A DNA stretch of 64,000 nucleotides from Clostridium nigeriense (GCF_900086595.1 NZ_LT575472.1:122129-186128); one strand, 5' to 3'. Shown: positions 26,174 to 34,069, numbered from the stretch's first letter. A program made the numbers and translations. Notes: generated by a model not told the origin, from the letters alone.

Positions 26174-27278
26174 ACTGTACTATATAATTAGTTGGATCTA
26201 CTGGTTCATCATTTACCCTTAACTCAAAATGTAAATGGGGACCTGTACTAAAGCCAGTGTTACCTACTTTACCTATAACATTACCTTTTTTAACTTTATC
26301 TCCAACCTTAACATTAAAATCACTTAAATGTCCATAATATGTACTCATATTATCTTCGTGCTTCACTATAATTAGATTTCCATATCCTCCATCATTATAT
26401 TCTGCATATATTACTTCTCCATCCATAGCTACAAATACATCGTCTCCAATATTTCCTGCAATGTCTATTCCCTTATGAAATGAATGCCATCGCTCTCCAT
26501 AACCAGAGGTCATGACTCCCCCCCTAGTAGGATGATTTAAAAAAGCTACTCCATATTCATAAGGATTTTTTGTTCCTCTATAAATCTTTTTACTAACTTG
26601 ATCCTTTATTATTTCTTCCTTTATAGTTTTTGTATTTACAACTTTACCTGATTCAGAGATAACTTCTTTAATTTCTTTTTTCAATCCATATTGTCCTTCT
26701 TCTACTTTACTTTCTCCTAAATATAAATCCTCTGTTGGAATAATAATAGTTGATGGCTTAATATTATTAACTTCTTCCTTTATATAATTAACACTTATTC
26801 TTATTTTTTCTGGATCTTTCTCTGCTATATTATATATATTATCAACTACCTCTTTATTTGTTTGAAGCATTTCAACATCAAATCTTTCTTCTCTTAGATT
26901 TATATCCCATTTAATATCAAAGGACTTAACCATATCCTCTCTTATACTGTTTTCACTTATATATTTTTTTAAAACTTCACTCTTTATATTTTCTAAATTA
27001 TTTTCTAAAACAGTATATCCTACAACATTTTCATTTAATACTACTTCATAACCGTTAATTTTACCAGTTAACGCAACCATTAAATTATCTAAAAGATTAT
27101 CTGAGCCTTTATTAGATAATGAATAAATTTTATTATTTAAGTCTATATTTAAATTTGTATTAGCTTTTGCATTAACTTTGAAAGTATTAATGTTTAAAGT
27201 AATTATTATAATGCTCACTAGTAAAGCAAATTTATTAATTATTCTATATTGCTTTACCGTTTCTCCTTTTATATCCAT
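26172..27278 (-). CDS. G5-domain M23 peptidoglycan endopeptidase
   Basis: Membrane-anchored or secreted cell-wall hydrolase of 368 residues. A hydrophobic segment at about 15-32 acts as signal/anchor. A G5 domain lies around residues 175-245 (EGQYGLKKEIKEV to KKIYRGTK). It is followed by an LytM/M23 domain with zinc ligands H268 and D272 (HKGIDIAG) and H350 (HLHFE), plus H348. The layout matches clostridial spore or vegetative DD-endopeptidases. AAAGGAGT precedes the ATG. Monocistronic, divergent from the DnaD-like gene. Confidence 0.92.
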   Translation of the reverse strand: MDIKGETVKQYRIINKFALLVSIIIITLNINTFKVNAKANTNLNIDLNNKIYSLSNKGSDNLLDNLMVALTGKINGYEVVLNENVVGYTVLENNLENIKSEVLKKYISENSIREDMVKSFDIKWDINLREERFDVEMLQTNKEVVDNIYNIAEKDPEKIRISVNYIKEEVNNIKPSTIIIPTEDLYLGESKVEEGQYGLKKEIKEVISESGKVVNTKTIKEEIIKDQVSKKIYRGTKNPYEYGVAFLNHPTRGGVMTSGYGERWHSFHKGIDIAGNIGDDVFVAMDGEVIYAEYNDGGYGNLIIVKHEDNMSTYYGHLSDFNVKVGDKVKKGNVIGKVGNTGFSTGPHLHFELRVNDEPVDPTNYIVQ

Positions 27279-27369
27279 AAGTACTCCTTTCGCTTATTTA
27301 GGTAACAAACACATTTATTAGTTTTTCCATCTTTTAAAATAATATTCTTATTTATATTTCTTACTTAGG

Positions 27370-27398
27370 TTGAGGCAAATTCTCCACTTTGTTATAAT
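27370..27398 (+). promoter_or_regulatory. promoter of the DnaD/DnaI-like operon
   Basis: TTGAGG (27370-27375), 17-bp spacer, TATAAT (27393-27398). Its position excludes the TTG at 27398 as a start codon. Confidence 0.7.
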
Positions 27399-27439
27399 TG
27401 AATTATCGCATCATTACTTTTAGAAAGGTAAATGTAAAT

Positions 27440-28438
27440 ATGAGCACTTTTATGTTTAAGTCAAAGCCTTTAAAATTTACACCTGTAAGCAATATATTTA
27501 TTGAAAGATATATGCCAAAAGCAAGAGGTGAATTTATTAAGGTCTATCTTTTAATGCTTAAATACAATTTTACAGGTGAGCCTGGAGTTAACTCTACAGT
27601 TTTAGCTACATCATTAAACCTTTTAGAATCAGATATTGTAAATGCCCTAAATTATTGGAATGAAGAAGGAGTTATAAAACTATTACCAATTGATAATATG
27701 GGGAACTTTAACATAGAATTTGTTGATTTATCTGATGAGGGAAATGCCAATGTAGAGAAATTTAATTTAGTTGAAGAATTAACAAATACATCAAATGGTT
27801 ATATGTTAAAAGATATAGGAAAATTATTAGGAAGGCCTCTATCCCCTAGTGAAGTTGAAACTTATATTGGTTGGAAAAAGGATTTTAACTTTTCTTCTGA
27901 GCTAATACTAATCTTAATAGAATATTGTGCTTCTAAAGGAAAAAATAATTTTAGATATATAGAAAAAGTAGCAATTGCTTGGAATGAAATGAATATTAAA
28001 ACAGTTGATGATGCTCAAAACTATATAAGGAAAACAGAGGATAAATGGGGAACCTATAGGGAAATCTTAAAATTTTTAGGTATACGAAATACAGATATTA
28101 TGAAACCTCAAGAAGATCTTCTTGAGAAATGGACTTCAAGTTATGGCTATTCATTAGACATAATAAAGAAAGCCTGTGATATTTGCTTCCAAAGATTAAA
28201 TAGAGCTGATTTTAAATATATTGATGGAATATTATCTAGTTGGAATAAAGATAACTTAAGGACTCTACAAGATATAGAAAAAAAAGAGGCTAATTTCAAA
28301 AATTCATCTGCCAAGAAAGTTTATAATAACTCTAAAAATAATAGTAAGCCAAAATTAAGATTTGATAATTTTAAAGGCAGAGATTATGATTATGATGCCT
28401 TAGAAAAGAAATTGTTAGGATGGGATACTGATGATTAA
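27440..28438 (+). CDS. DnaD domain-containing replication protein
   Basis: About 332 residues: an N-terminal winged-helix region (PKARGEFIKVYLLMLKYNF) and two DnaD/DnaB2-like domains, seen as the repeated pattern Y-I-x-W-x-x-D/E...I-x-x-A...Y-I-x-x-I-x-x-W (residues roughly 140-200 and 225-275). In Bacillus such proteins load the replicative helicase with DnaI. ATG 27440 follows AAAGGT and lies downstream of the promoter. It overlaps the DnaI-like gene by 8 bp, implying coupled translation. Confidence 0.85.
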   Translation: MSTFMFKSKPLKFTPVSNIFIERYMPKARGEFIKVYLLMLKYNFTGEPGVNSTVLATSLNLLESDIVNALNYWNEEGVIKLLPIDNMGNFNIEFVDLSDEGNANVEKFNLVEELTNTSNGYMLKDIGKLLGRPLSPSEVETYIGWKKDFNFSSELILILIEYCASKGKNNFRYIEKVAIAWNEMNIKTVDDAQNYIRKTEDKWGTYREILKFLGIRNTDIMKPQEDLLEKWTSSYGYSLDIIKKACDICFQRLNRADFKYIDGILSSWNKDNLRTLQDIEKKEANFKNSSAKKVYNNSKNNSKPKLRFDNFKGRDYDYDALEKKLLGWDTDD

Positions 28439-29408
28439 AGGATATGAAAAAGAATTAACATCAATATATGAAAATATTAGATCTGAAGAGGAAAAAAATT
28501 TAATAAAAAGACGTAAAGAAATAGAAGAAAAGTATCCAGAAATATTGGAATTAGATAATTTAATTCAAAAAAAATCTCTAGGACTTTCATTAGCTATATT
28601 AAAAGGAATGGATGAAGATACCTTAAAAAAATATAAAAATGATATAACTGATTTAAGAGTTAAGAAAAGTGAATCTTTAGTTGAAAAAGGATATTCATCT
28701 GATTATTTAAATATTCATTATAATTGTTTAAAATGTAAAGATGAAGGATATATAGGTAATAAAAGATGTTCTTGCTATAAGAAAAAATTAGTTCAGCTTT
28801 ATTATAAGAACTCAGAATTAAAAGACTCTCTTTTCACTAATAATTTTAATAACTTTAATTTATCATTGTTTTCTTCTCATAAGTTAAAGGAAGATGATAG
28901 ATTTTCTCCTAGAAAAAATATTGAAAATATACTTAAATATTTACGCGGAGAATATATTCCAAACTTTATAAATACAGAAGAAAACCTACTATTCTACGGC
29001 GACTCAGGAACTGGTAAGACTTTTTTAAGTTGCTGTATAGCAAAAGAGCTTTTAGATGATGGATACTTAGTGGTTTATAGAACTGTTGATGAGCTTATGA
29101 GTAATTTAAGAGAAATTAGATTTGATAACAATTTTGATTTAGAAGATTTATTAGTAAATTGTGATTTATTAATTATAGATGATTTAGGCGCTGAACAAAT
29201 AACAGACTTTACTACTAGTGAATTCTTTAATCTCTTAAATAAAAAACTTCTTAAAAAGAAAAAGATGTTAATATCAACTAACTTAAGTTTATTTGACATA
29301 AGAGAAACATACACTGAAAGAATAGCATCTAGACTACTAGGAAACTTTAAATTATATAAGTTCTATACAGAAGACATAAGAATTCAGTTAAATTTAAAAA
29401 GACGATAA
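28431..29408 (+). CDS. DnaI/DnaC-like helicase loader ATPase
   Basis: A 325-residue AAA+ protein of the DnaC/DnaI group. The N-terminal helical part is followed by a Cys motif (CLKCKDEGY...CSC) that could bind zinc, as in DnaI. The ATPase has Walker A GDSGTGKT, Walker B LLIIDDLGAEQ and an arginine-finger region RIASRLLGNF. It likely delivers the DnaB helicase (gene at 43719) to the replication fork together with the DnaD-like protein encoded just upstream. Confidence 0.9.
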   Translation: MIKGYEKELTSIYENIRSEEEKNLIKRRKEIEEKYPEILELDNLIQKKSLGLSLAILKGMDEDTLKKYKNDITDLRVKKSESLVEKGYSSDYLNIHYNCLKCKDEGYIGNKRCSCYKKKLVQLYYKNSELKDSLFTNNFNNFNLSLFSSHKLKEDDRFSPRKNIENILKYLRGEYIPNFINTEENLLFYGDSGTGKTFLSCCIAKELLDDGYLVVYRTVDELMSNLREIRFDNNFDLEDLLVNCDLLIIDDLGAEQITDFTTSEFFNLLNKKLLKKKKMLISTNLSLFDIRETYTERIASRLLGNFKLYKFYTEDIRIQLNLKRR

Positions 29409-29486
29409 TATTCTTAGTTAAAGATTAATAGTATAATCTTAATAATTATTGATGTAATTTTTTTAGAATTAATAAATTAATATAAA

Positions 29487-29514
29487 TAAAAAAACTCCAT
29501 TAGGAGTTTTTTTA
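29487..29514. terminator. terminator after the DnaI-like gene
   Basis: ACTCC-ATTA-GGAGT stem with A7/T7 flanks, functional in both directions. Confidence 0.85.
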
Positions 29515-29581
29515 TTTAGTCTTATATTTTCAGCTAATATCTTTTTATTTAAAATAATTTTATTTTTTATAATTTATTAAA

Positions 29582-29613
29582 AACAAAAAAAGCTCTAGAA
29601 TAATCTAAAGCTT
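29582..29613 (-). terminator. terminator of the tRNA array
   Basis: Stem 29590-29599 / 29604-29613 (10 bp, one G-U) with a 4-nt loop and a T7 tract on the minus strand, beginning one base after the encoded CCA of the last tRNA. Confidence 0.85.
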
Positions 29614-29614
29614 T

Positions 29615-29689
29615 TGGAGCTGGCAATAGGAATCGAACCTACAACCTGCTGATTACAAGTCAGCTGCTCTACCGTTGAGCCATGCCAGC
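29615..29689 (-). tRNA. tRNA-Thr(TGT)
   Basis: Gene 64 of 64, the last of the array. Acceptor GCTGGCA/TGCCAGC, D, anticodon and T arms all pair; anticodon TGT at 29655-29657 (reads ACA); CCA encoded. It matches the other Thr copies, but its upstream 18-bp spacer differs from theirs. Confidence 0.97.
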
Positions 29690-29707
29690 ATGGTTCTCAA
29701 ATTTAAA

Positions 29708-29784
29708 TGGCGACTCAGAAGGGGCTCGAACCCTCGACCTCCGGCGTGACAGGCCGGCACTCTAACCAACTGAGCTACTGAGCC
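29708..29784 (-). tRNA. tRNA-Asp(GTC)
   Basis: Gene 63 of the array; acceptor GGCTCAG/CTGAGTC; anticodon GTC at 29748-29750 (reads GAY); CCA encoded. Confidence 0.97.
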
Positions 29785-29789
29785 AATAT

Positions 29790-29865
29790 TGGTGGAAACA
29801 ACAGGGATCGAACCTGTGACCCTCTGCTTGTAAGGCAGATGCTCTCCCAGCTGAGCTATGCTTCC
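29790..29865 (-). tRNA. tRNA-Val(TAC)
   Basis: Gene 62 of the array; acceptor GGAAGCA/TGTTTCC with one G-U; anticodon TAC at 29830-29832 (reads GTA and probably other GTN); CCA encoded. Confidence 0.97.
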
Positions 29866-29869
29866 ATAA

Positions 29870-29944
29870 TGGTGACTCCTAGGGGAATCGAACCCCTGTT
29901 ACCACCGTGAAAGGGTGGTGTCTTAACCGCTTGACCAAGGAGCC
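29870..29944 (-). tRNA. tRNA-Glu(TTC)
   Basis: Gene 61 of the array; acceptor GGCTCCT/AGGAGTC; anticodon TTC at 29909-29911 (reads GAR); CCA encoded. Confidence 0.97.
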
Positions 29945-29953
29945 ATGAAATTT

Positions 29954-30028
29954 TGGAGCTGGCAATAGGAATCGAACCTACAACCTGCTGATTACAAGTC
30001 AGCTGCTCTACCGTTGAGCCATGCCAGC
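29954..30028 (-). tRNA. tRNA-Thr(TGT)
   Basis: Gene 60 of the array (unit 9 in transcription order); anticodon at 29994-29996. Confidence 0.97.
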
Positions 30029-30046
30029 ATATTTTTAAAGTTTAAT

Positions 30047-30123
30047 TGGCGACTCAGAAGGGGCTCGAACCCTCGACCTCCGGCGTGACAGGCCGGCACT
30101 CTAACCAACTGAGCTACTGAGCC
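30047..30123 (-). tRNA. tRNA-Asp(GTC)
   Basis: Gene 59 of the array (unit 9); anticodon at 30087-30089. Confidence 0.97.
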
Positions 30124-30127
30124 AATA

Positions 30128-30203
30128 TGGTGGAAACAACAGGGATCGAACCTGTGACCCTCTGCTTGTAAGGCAGATGCTCTCCCAGCTGAGCTATGCT
30201 TCC
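30128..30203 (-). tRNA. tRNA-Val(TAC)
   Basis: Gene 58 of the array (unit 9); anticodon at 30168-30170. Confidence 0.97.
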
Positions 30204-30208
30204 ATACT

Positions 30209-30283
30209 TGGTGACTCCTAGGGGAATCGAACCCCTGTTACCACCGTGAAAGGGTGGTGTCTTAACCGCTTGACCAAGGAGCC
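30209..30283 (-). tRNA. tRNA-Glu(TTC)
   Basis: Gene 57 of the array, first of unit 9; anticodon at 30248-30250. Confidence 0.97.
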
Positions 30284-30307
30284 ATATGCATTTTTAACCT
30301 TTAAAAG

Positions 30308-30384
30308 TGGCGACTCAGAAGGGGCTCGAACCCTCGACCTCCGGCGTGACAGGCCGGCACTCTAACCAACTGAGCTACTGAGCC
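30308..30384 (-). tRNA. tRNA-Asp(GTC)
   Basis: Gene 56 of the array, last of unit 8; anticodon at 30348-30350. Confidence 0.97.
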
Positions 30385-30389
30385 AATAT

Positions 30390-30465
30390 TGGTGGAAACA
30401 ACAGGGATCGAACCTGTGACCCTCTGCTTGTAAGGCAGATGCTCTCCCAGCTGAGCTATGCTTCC
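30390..30465 (-). tRNA. tRNA-Val(TAC)
   Basis: Gene 55 of the array (unit 8); anticodon at 30430-30432. Confidence 0.97.
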
Positions 30466-30469
30466 ATAA

Positions 30470-30544
30470 TGGTGACTCCTAGGGGAATCGAACCCCTGTT
30501 ACCACCGTGAAAGGGTGGTGTCTTAACCGCTTGACCAAGGAGCC
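30470..30544 (-). tRNA. tRNA-Glu(TTC)
   Basis: Gene 54 of the array (unit 8); anticodon at 30509-30511. Confidence 0.97.
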
Positions 30545-30553
30545 ATGAAATTT

Positions 30554-30628
30554 TGGAGCTGGCAATAGGAATCGAACCTACAACCTGCTGATTACAAGTC
30601 AGCTGCTCTACCGTTGAGCCATGCCAGC
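30554..30628 (-). tRNA. tRNA-Thr(TGT)
   Basis: Gene 53 of the array (unit 8); anticodon at 30594-30596. Confidence 0.97.
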
Positions 30629-30646
30629 ATATTTTTAAAGTTTAAT

Positions 30647-30723
30647 TGGCGACTCAGAAGGGGCTCGAACCCTCGACCTCCGGCGTGACAGGCCGGCACT
30701 CTAACCAACTGAGCTACTGAGCC
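30647..30723 (-). tRNA. tRNA-Asp(GTC)
   Basis: Gene 52 of the array (unit 8); anticodon at 30687-30689. Confidence 0.97.
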
Positions 30724-30727
30724 AATA

Positions 30728-30803
30728 TGGTGGAAACAACAGGGATCGAACCTGTGACCCTCTGCTTGTAAGGCAGATGCTCTCCCAGCTGAGCTATGCT
30801 TCC
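30728..30803 (-). tRNA. tRNA-Val(TAC)
   Basis: Gene 51 of the array (unit 8); anticodon at 30768-30770. Confidence 0.97.
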
Positions 30804-30808
30804 ATACT

Positions 30809-30883
30809 TGGTGACTCCTAGGGGAATCGAACCCCTGTTACCACCGTGAAAGGGTGGTGTCTTAACCGCTTGACCAAGGAGCC
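30809..30883 (-). tRNA. tRNA-Glu(TTC)
   Basis: Gene 50 of the array, first of unit 8; anticodon at 30848-30850. Confidence 0.97.
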
Positions 30884-30907
30884 ATATGCATTTTTAACCT
30901 TTAAAAG

Positions 30908-30984
30908 TGGCGACTCAGAAGGGGCTCGAACCCTCGACCTCCGGCGTGACAGGCCGGCACTCTAACCAACTGAGCTACTGAGCC
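30908..30984 (-). tRNA. tRNA-Asp(GTC)
   Basis: Gene 49 of the array, last of unit 7; anticodon at 30948-30950. Confidence 0.97.
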
Positions 30985-30989
30985 AATAT

Positions 30990-31065
30990 TGGTGGAAACA
31001 ACAGGGATCGAACCTGTGACCCTCTGCTTGTAAGGCAGATGCTCTCCCAGCTGAGCTATGCTTCC
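30990..31065 (-). tRNA. tRNA-Val(TAC)
   Basis: Gene 48 of the array (unit 7); anticodon at 31030-31032. Confidence 0.97.
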
Positions 31066-31069
31066 ATAA

Positions 31070-31144
31070 TGGTGACTCCTAGGGGAATCGAACCCCTGTT
31101 ACCACCGTGAAAGGGTGGTGTCTTAACCGCTTGACCAAGGAGCC
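31070..31144 (-). tRNA. tRNA-Glu(TTC)
   Basis: Gene 47 of the array (unit 7); anticodon at 31109-31111. Confidence 0.97.
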
Positions 31145-31153
31145 ATGAAATTT

Positions 31154-31228
31154 TGGAGCTGGCAATAGGAATCGAACCTACAACCTGCTGATTACAAGTC
31201 AGCTGCTCTACCGTTGAGCCATGCCAGC
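31154..31228 (-). tRNA. tRNA-Thr(TGT)
   Basis: Gene 46 of the array (unit 7); anticodon at 31194-31196. Confidence 0.97.
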
Positions 31229-31246
31229 ATATTTTTAAAGTTTAAT

Positions 31247-31323
31247 TGGCGACTCAGAAGGGGCTCGAACCCTCGACCTCCGGCGTGACAGGCCGGCACT
31301 CTAACCAACTGAGCTACTGAGCC
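31247..31323 (-). tRNA. tRNA-Asp(GTC)
   Basis: Gene 45 of the array (unit 7); anticodon at 31287-31289. Confidence 0.97.
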
Positions 31324-31327
31324 AATA

Positions 31328-31403
31328 TGGTGGAAACAACAGGGATCGAACCTGTGACCCTCTGCTTGTAAGGCAGATGCTCTCCCAGCTGAGCTATGCT
31401 TCC
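31328..31403 (-). tRNA. tRNA-Val(TAC)
   Basis: Gene 44 of the array (unit 7); anticodon at 31368-31370. Confidence 0.97.
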
Positions 31404-31408
31404 ATACT

Positions 31409-31483
31409 TGGTGACTCCTAGGGGAATCGAACCCCTGTTACCACCGTGAAAGGGTGGTGTCTTAACCGCTTGACCAAGGAGCC
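31409..31483 (-). tRNA. tRNA-Glu(TTC)
   Basis: Gene 43 of the array, first of unit 7; anticodon at 31448-31450. Confidence 0.97.
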
Positions 31484-31507
31484 ATATGCATTTTTAACCT
31501 TTAAAAG

Positions 31508-31584
31508 TGGCGACTCAGAAGGGGCTCGAACCCTCGACCTCCGGCGTGACAGGCCGGCACTCTAACCAACTGAGCTACTGAGCC
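31508..31584 (-). tRNA. tRNA-Asp(GTC)
   Basis: Gene 42 of the array, last of unit 6; anticodon at 31548-31550. Confidence 0.97.
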
Positions 31585-31589
31585 AATAT

Positions 31590-31665
31590 TGGTGGAAACA
31601 ACAGGGATCGAACCTGTGACCCTCTGCTTGTAAGGCAGATGCTCTCCCAGCTGAGCTATGCTTCC
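31590..31665 (-). tRNA. tRNA-Val(TAC)
   Basis: Gene 41 of the array (unit 6); anticodon at 31630-31632. Confidence 0.97.
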
Positions 31666-31669
31666 ATAA

Positions 31670-31744
31670 TGGTGACTCCTAGGGGAATCGAACCCCTGTT
31701 ACCACCGTGAAAGGGTGGTGTCTTAACCGCTTGACCAAGGAGCC
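31670..31744 (-). tRNA. tRNA-Glu(TTC)
   Basis: Gene 40 of the array (unit 6); anticodon at 31709-31711. Confidence 0.97.
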
Positions 31745-31753
31745 ATGAAATTT

Positions 31754-31828
31754 TGGAGCTGGCAATAGGAATCGAACCTACAACCTGCTGATTACAAGTC
31801 AGCTGCTCTACCGTTGAGCCATGCCAGC
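31754..31828 (-). tRNA. tRNA-Thr(TGT)
   Basis: Gene 39 of the array (unit 6); anticodon at 31794-31796. Confidence 0.97.
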
Positions 31829-31846
31829 ATATTTTTAAAGTTTAAT

Positions 31847-31923
31847 TGGCGACTCAGAAGGGGCTCGAACCCTCGACCTCCGGCGTGACAGGCCGGCACT
31901 CTAACCAACTGAGCTACTGAGCC
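31847..31923 (-). tRNA. tRNA-Asp(GTC)
   Basis: Gene 38 of the array (unit 6); anticodon at 31887-31889. Confidence 0.97.
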
Positions 31924-31927
31924 AATA

Positions 31928-32003
31928 TGGTGGAAACAACAGGGATCGAACCTGTGACCCTCTGCTTGTAAGGCAGATGCTCTCCCAGCTGAGCTATGCT
32001 TCC
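31928..32003 (-). tRNA. tRNA-Val(TAC)
   Basis: Gene 37 of the array (unit 6); anticodon at 31968-31970. Confidence 0.97.
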
Positions 32004-32008
32004 ATACT

Positions 32009-32083
32009 TGGTGACTCCTAGGGGAATCGAACCCCTGTTACCACCGTGAAAGGGTGGTGTCTTAACCGCTTGACCAAGGAGCC
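32009..32083 (-). tRNA. tRNA-Glu(TTC)
   Basis: Gene 36 of the array, first of unit 6; anticodon at 32048-32050. Confidence 0.97.
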
Positions 32084-32107
32084 ATATGCATTTTTAACCT
32101 TTAAAAG

Positions 32108-32184
32108 TGGCGACTCAGAAGGGGCTCGAACCCTCGACCTCCGGCGTGACAGGCCGGCACTCTAACCAACTGAGCTACTGAGCC
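32108..32184 (-). tRNA. tRNA-Asp(GTC)
   Basis: Gene 35 of the array, last of unit 5; anticodon at 32148-32150. Confidence 0.97.
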
Positions 32185-32189
32185 AATAT

Positions 32190-32265
32190 TGGTGGAAACA
32201 ACAGGGATCGAACCTGTGACCCTCTGCTTGTAAGGCAGATGCTCTCCCAGCTGAGCTATGCTTCC
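32190..32265 (-). tRNA. tRNA-Val(TAC)
   Basis: Gene 34 of the array (unit 5); anticodon at 32230-32232. Confidence 0.97.
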
Positions 32266-32269
32266 ATAA

Positions 32270-32344
32270 TGGTGACTCCTAGGGGAATCGAACCCCTGTT
32301 ACCACCGTGAAAGGGTGGTGTCTTAACCGCTTGACCAAGGAGCC
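32270..32344 (-). tRNA. tRNA-Glu(TTC)
   Basis: Gene 33 of the array (unit 5); anticodon at 32309-32311. Confidence 0.97.
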
Positions 32345-32353
32345 ATGAAATTT

Positions 32354-32428
32354 TGGAGCTGGCAATAGGAATCGAACCTACAACCTGCTGATTACAAGTC
32401 AGCTGCTCTACCGTTGAGCCATGCCAGC
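32354..32428 (-). tRNA. tRNA-Thr(TGT)
   Basis: Gene 32 of the array (unit 5); anticodon at 32394-32396. Confidence 0.97.
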
Positions 32429-32446
32429 ATATTTTTAAAGTTTAAT

Positions 32447-32523
32447 TGGCGACTCAGAAGGGGCTCGAACCCTCGACCTCCGGCGTGACAGGCCGGCACT
32501 CTAACCAACTGAGCTACTGAGCC
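32447..32523 (-). tRNA. tRNA-Asp(GTC)
   Basis: Gene 31 of the array (unit 5); anticodon at 32487-32489. Confidence 0.97.
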
Positions 32524-32527
32524 AATA

Positions 32528-32603
32528 TGGTGGAAACAACAGGGATCGAACCTGTGACCCTCTGCTTGTAAGGCAGATGCTCTCCCAGCTGAGCTATGCT
32601 TCC
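32528..32603 (-). tRNA. tRNA-Val(TAC)
   Basis: Gene 30 of the array (unit 5); anticodon at 32568-32570. Confidence 0.97.
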
Positions 32604-32608
32604 ATACT

Positions 32609-32683
32609 TGGTGACTCCTAGGGGAATCGAACCCCTGTTACCACCGTGAAAGGGTGGTGTCTTAACCGCTTGACCAAGGAGCC
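32609..32683 (-). tRNA. tRNA-Glu(TTC)
   Basis: Gene 29 of the array, first of unit 5; anticodon at 32648-32650. Confidence 0.97.
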
Positions 32684-32707
32684 ATATGCATTTTTAACCT
32701 TTAAAAG

Positions 32708-32784
32708 TGGCGACTCAGAAGGGGCTCGAACCCTCGACCTCCGGCGTGACAGGCCGGCACTCTAACCAACTGAGCTACTGAGCC
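32708..32784 (-). tRNA. tRNA-Asp(GTC)
   Basis: Gene 28 of the array, last of unit 4; anticodon at 32748-32750. Confidence 0.97.
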
Positions 32785-32789
32785 AATAT

Positions 32790-32865
32790 TGGTGGAAACA
32801 ACAGGGATCGAACCTGTGACCCTCTGCTTGTAAGGCAGATGCTCTCCCAGCTGAGCTATGCTTCC
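32790..32865 (-). tRNA. tRNA-Val(TAC)
   Basis: Gene 27 of the array (unit 4); anticodon at 32830-32832. Confidence 0.97.
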
Positions 32866-32869
32866 ATAA

Positions 32870-32944
32870 TGGTGACTCCTAGGGGAATCGAACCCCTGTT
32901 ACCACCGTGAAAGGGTGGTGTCTTAACCGCTTGACCAAGGAGCC
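32870..32944 (-). tRNA. tRNA-Glu(TTC)
   Basis: Gene 26 of the array (unit 4); anticodon at 32909-32911. Confidence 0.97.
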
Positions 32945-32953
32945 ATGAAATTT

Positions 32954-33028
32954 TGGAGCTGGCAATAGGAATCGAACCTACAACCTGCTGATTACAAGTC
33001 AGCTGCTCTACCGTTGAGCCATGCCAGC
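32954..33028 (-). tRNA. tRNA-Thr(TGT)
   Basis: Gene 25 of the array (unit 4); anticodon at 32994-32996. Confidence 0.97.
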
Positions 33029-33046
33029 ATATTTTTAAAGTTTAAT

Positions 33047-33123
33047 TGGCGACTCAGAAGGGGCTCGAACCCTCGACCTCCGGCGTGACAGGCCGGCACT
33101 CTAACCAACTGAGCTACTGAGCC
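33047..33123 (-). tRNA. tRNA-Asp(GTC)
   Basis: Gene 24 of the array (unit 4); anticodon at 33087-33089. Confidence 0.97.
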
Positions 33124-33127
33124 AATA

Positions 33128-33203
33128 TGGTGGAAACAACAGGGATCGAACCTGTGACCCTCTGCTTGTAAGGCAGATGCTCTCCCAGCTGAGCTATGCT
33201 TCC
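33128..33203 (-). tRNA. tRNA-Val(TAC)
   Basis: Gene 23 of the array (unit 4); anticodon at 33168-33170. Confidence 0.97.
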
Positions 33204-33208
33204 ATACT

Positions 33209-33283
33209 TGGTGACTCCTAGGGGAATCGAACCCCTGTTACCACCGTGAAAGGGTGGTGTCTTAACCGCTTGACCAAGGAGCC
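33209..33283 (-). tRNA. tRNA-Glu(TTC)
   Basis: Gene 22 of the array, first of unit 4; anticodon at 33248-33250. Confidence 0.97.
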
Positions 33284-33307
33284 ATATGCATTTTTAACCT
33301 TTAAAAG

Positions 33308-33384
33308 TGGCGACTCAGAAGGGGCTCGAACCCTCGACCTCCGGCGTGACAGGCCGGCACTCTAACCAACTGAGCTACTGAGCC
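33308..33384 (-). tRNA. tRNA-Asp(GTC)
   Basis: Gene 21 of the array, last of unit 3; anticodon at 33348-33350. Confidence 0.97.
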
Positions 33385-33389
33385 AATAT

Positions 33390-33465
33390 TGGTGGAAACA
33401 ACAGGGATCGAACCTGTGACCCTCTGCTTGTAAGGCAGATGCTCTCCCAGCTGAGCTATGCTTCC
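33390..33465 (-). tRNA. tRNA-Val(TAC)
   Basis: Gene 20 of the array (unit 3); anticodon at 33430-33432. Confidence 0.97.
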
Positions 33466-33469
33466 ATAA

Positions 33470-33544
33470 TGGTGACTCCTAGGGGAATCGAACCCCTGTT
33501 ACCACCGTGAAAGGGTGGTGTCTTAACCGCTTGACCAAGGAGCC
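33470..33544 (-). tRNA. tRNA-Glu(TTC)
   Basis: Gene 19 of the array (unit 3); anticodon at 33509-33511. Confidence 0.97.
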
Positions 33545-33553
33545 ATGAAATTT

Positions 33554-33628
33554 TGGAGCTGGCAATAGGAATCGAACCTACAACCTGCTGATTACAAGTC
33601 AGCTGCTCTACCGTTGAGCCATGCCAGC
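33554..33628 (-). tRNA. tRNA-Thr(TGT)
   Basis: Gene 18 of the array (unit 3); anticodon at 33594-33596. Confidence 0.97.
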
Positions 33629-33646
33629 ATATTTTTAAAGTTTAAT

Positions 33647-33723
33647 TGGCGACTCAGAAGGGGCTCGAACCCTCGACCTCCGGCGTGACAGGCCGGCACT
33701 CTAACCAACTGAGCTACTGAGCC
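33647..33723 (-). tRNA. tRNA-Asp(GTC)
   Basis: Gene 17 of the array (unit 3); anticodon at 33687-33689. Confidence 0.97.
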
Positions 33724-33727
33724 AATA

Positions 33728-33803
33728 TGGTGGAAACAACAGGGATCGAACCTGTGACCCTCTGCTTGTAAGGCAGATGCTCTCCCAGCTGAGCTATGCT
33801 TCC
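33728..33803 (-). tRNA. tRNA-Val(TAC)
   Basis: Gene 16 of the array (unit 3); anticodon at 33768-33770. Confidence 0.97.
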
Positions 33804-33808
33804 ATACT

Positions 33809-33883
33809 TGGTGACTCCTAGGGGAATCGAACCCCTGTTACCACCGTGAAAGGGTGGTGTCTTAACCGCTTGACCAAGGAGCC
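33809..33883 (-). tRNA. tRNA-Glu(TTC)
   Basis: Gene 15 of the array, first of unit 3; anticodon at 33848-33850. Confidence 0.97.
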
Positions 33884-33907
33884 ATATGCATTTTTAACCT
33901 TTAAAAG

Positions 33908-33984
33908 TGGCGACTCAGAAGGGGCTCGAACCCTCGACCTCCGGCGTGACAGGCCGGCACTCTAACCAACTGAGCTACTGAGCC
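33908..33984 (-). tRNA. tRNA-Asp(GTC)
   Basis: Gene 14 of the array, last of unit 2; anticodon at 33948-33950. Confidence 0.97.
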
Positions 33985-33989
33985 AATAT

Positions 33990-34065
33990 TGGTGGAAACA
34001 ACAGGGATCGAACCTGTGACCCTCTGCTTGTAAGGCAGATGCTCTCCCAGCTGAGCTATGCTTCC
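33990..34065 (-). tRNA. tRNA-Val(TAC)
   Basis: Gene 13 of the array (unit 2); anticodon at 34030-34032. Confidence 0.97.
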
Positions 34066-34069
34066 ATAA

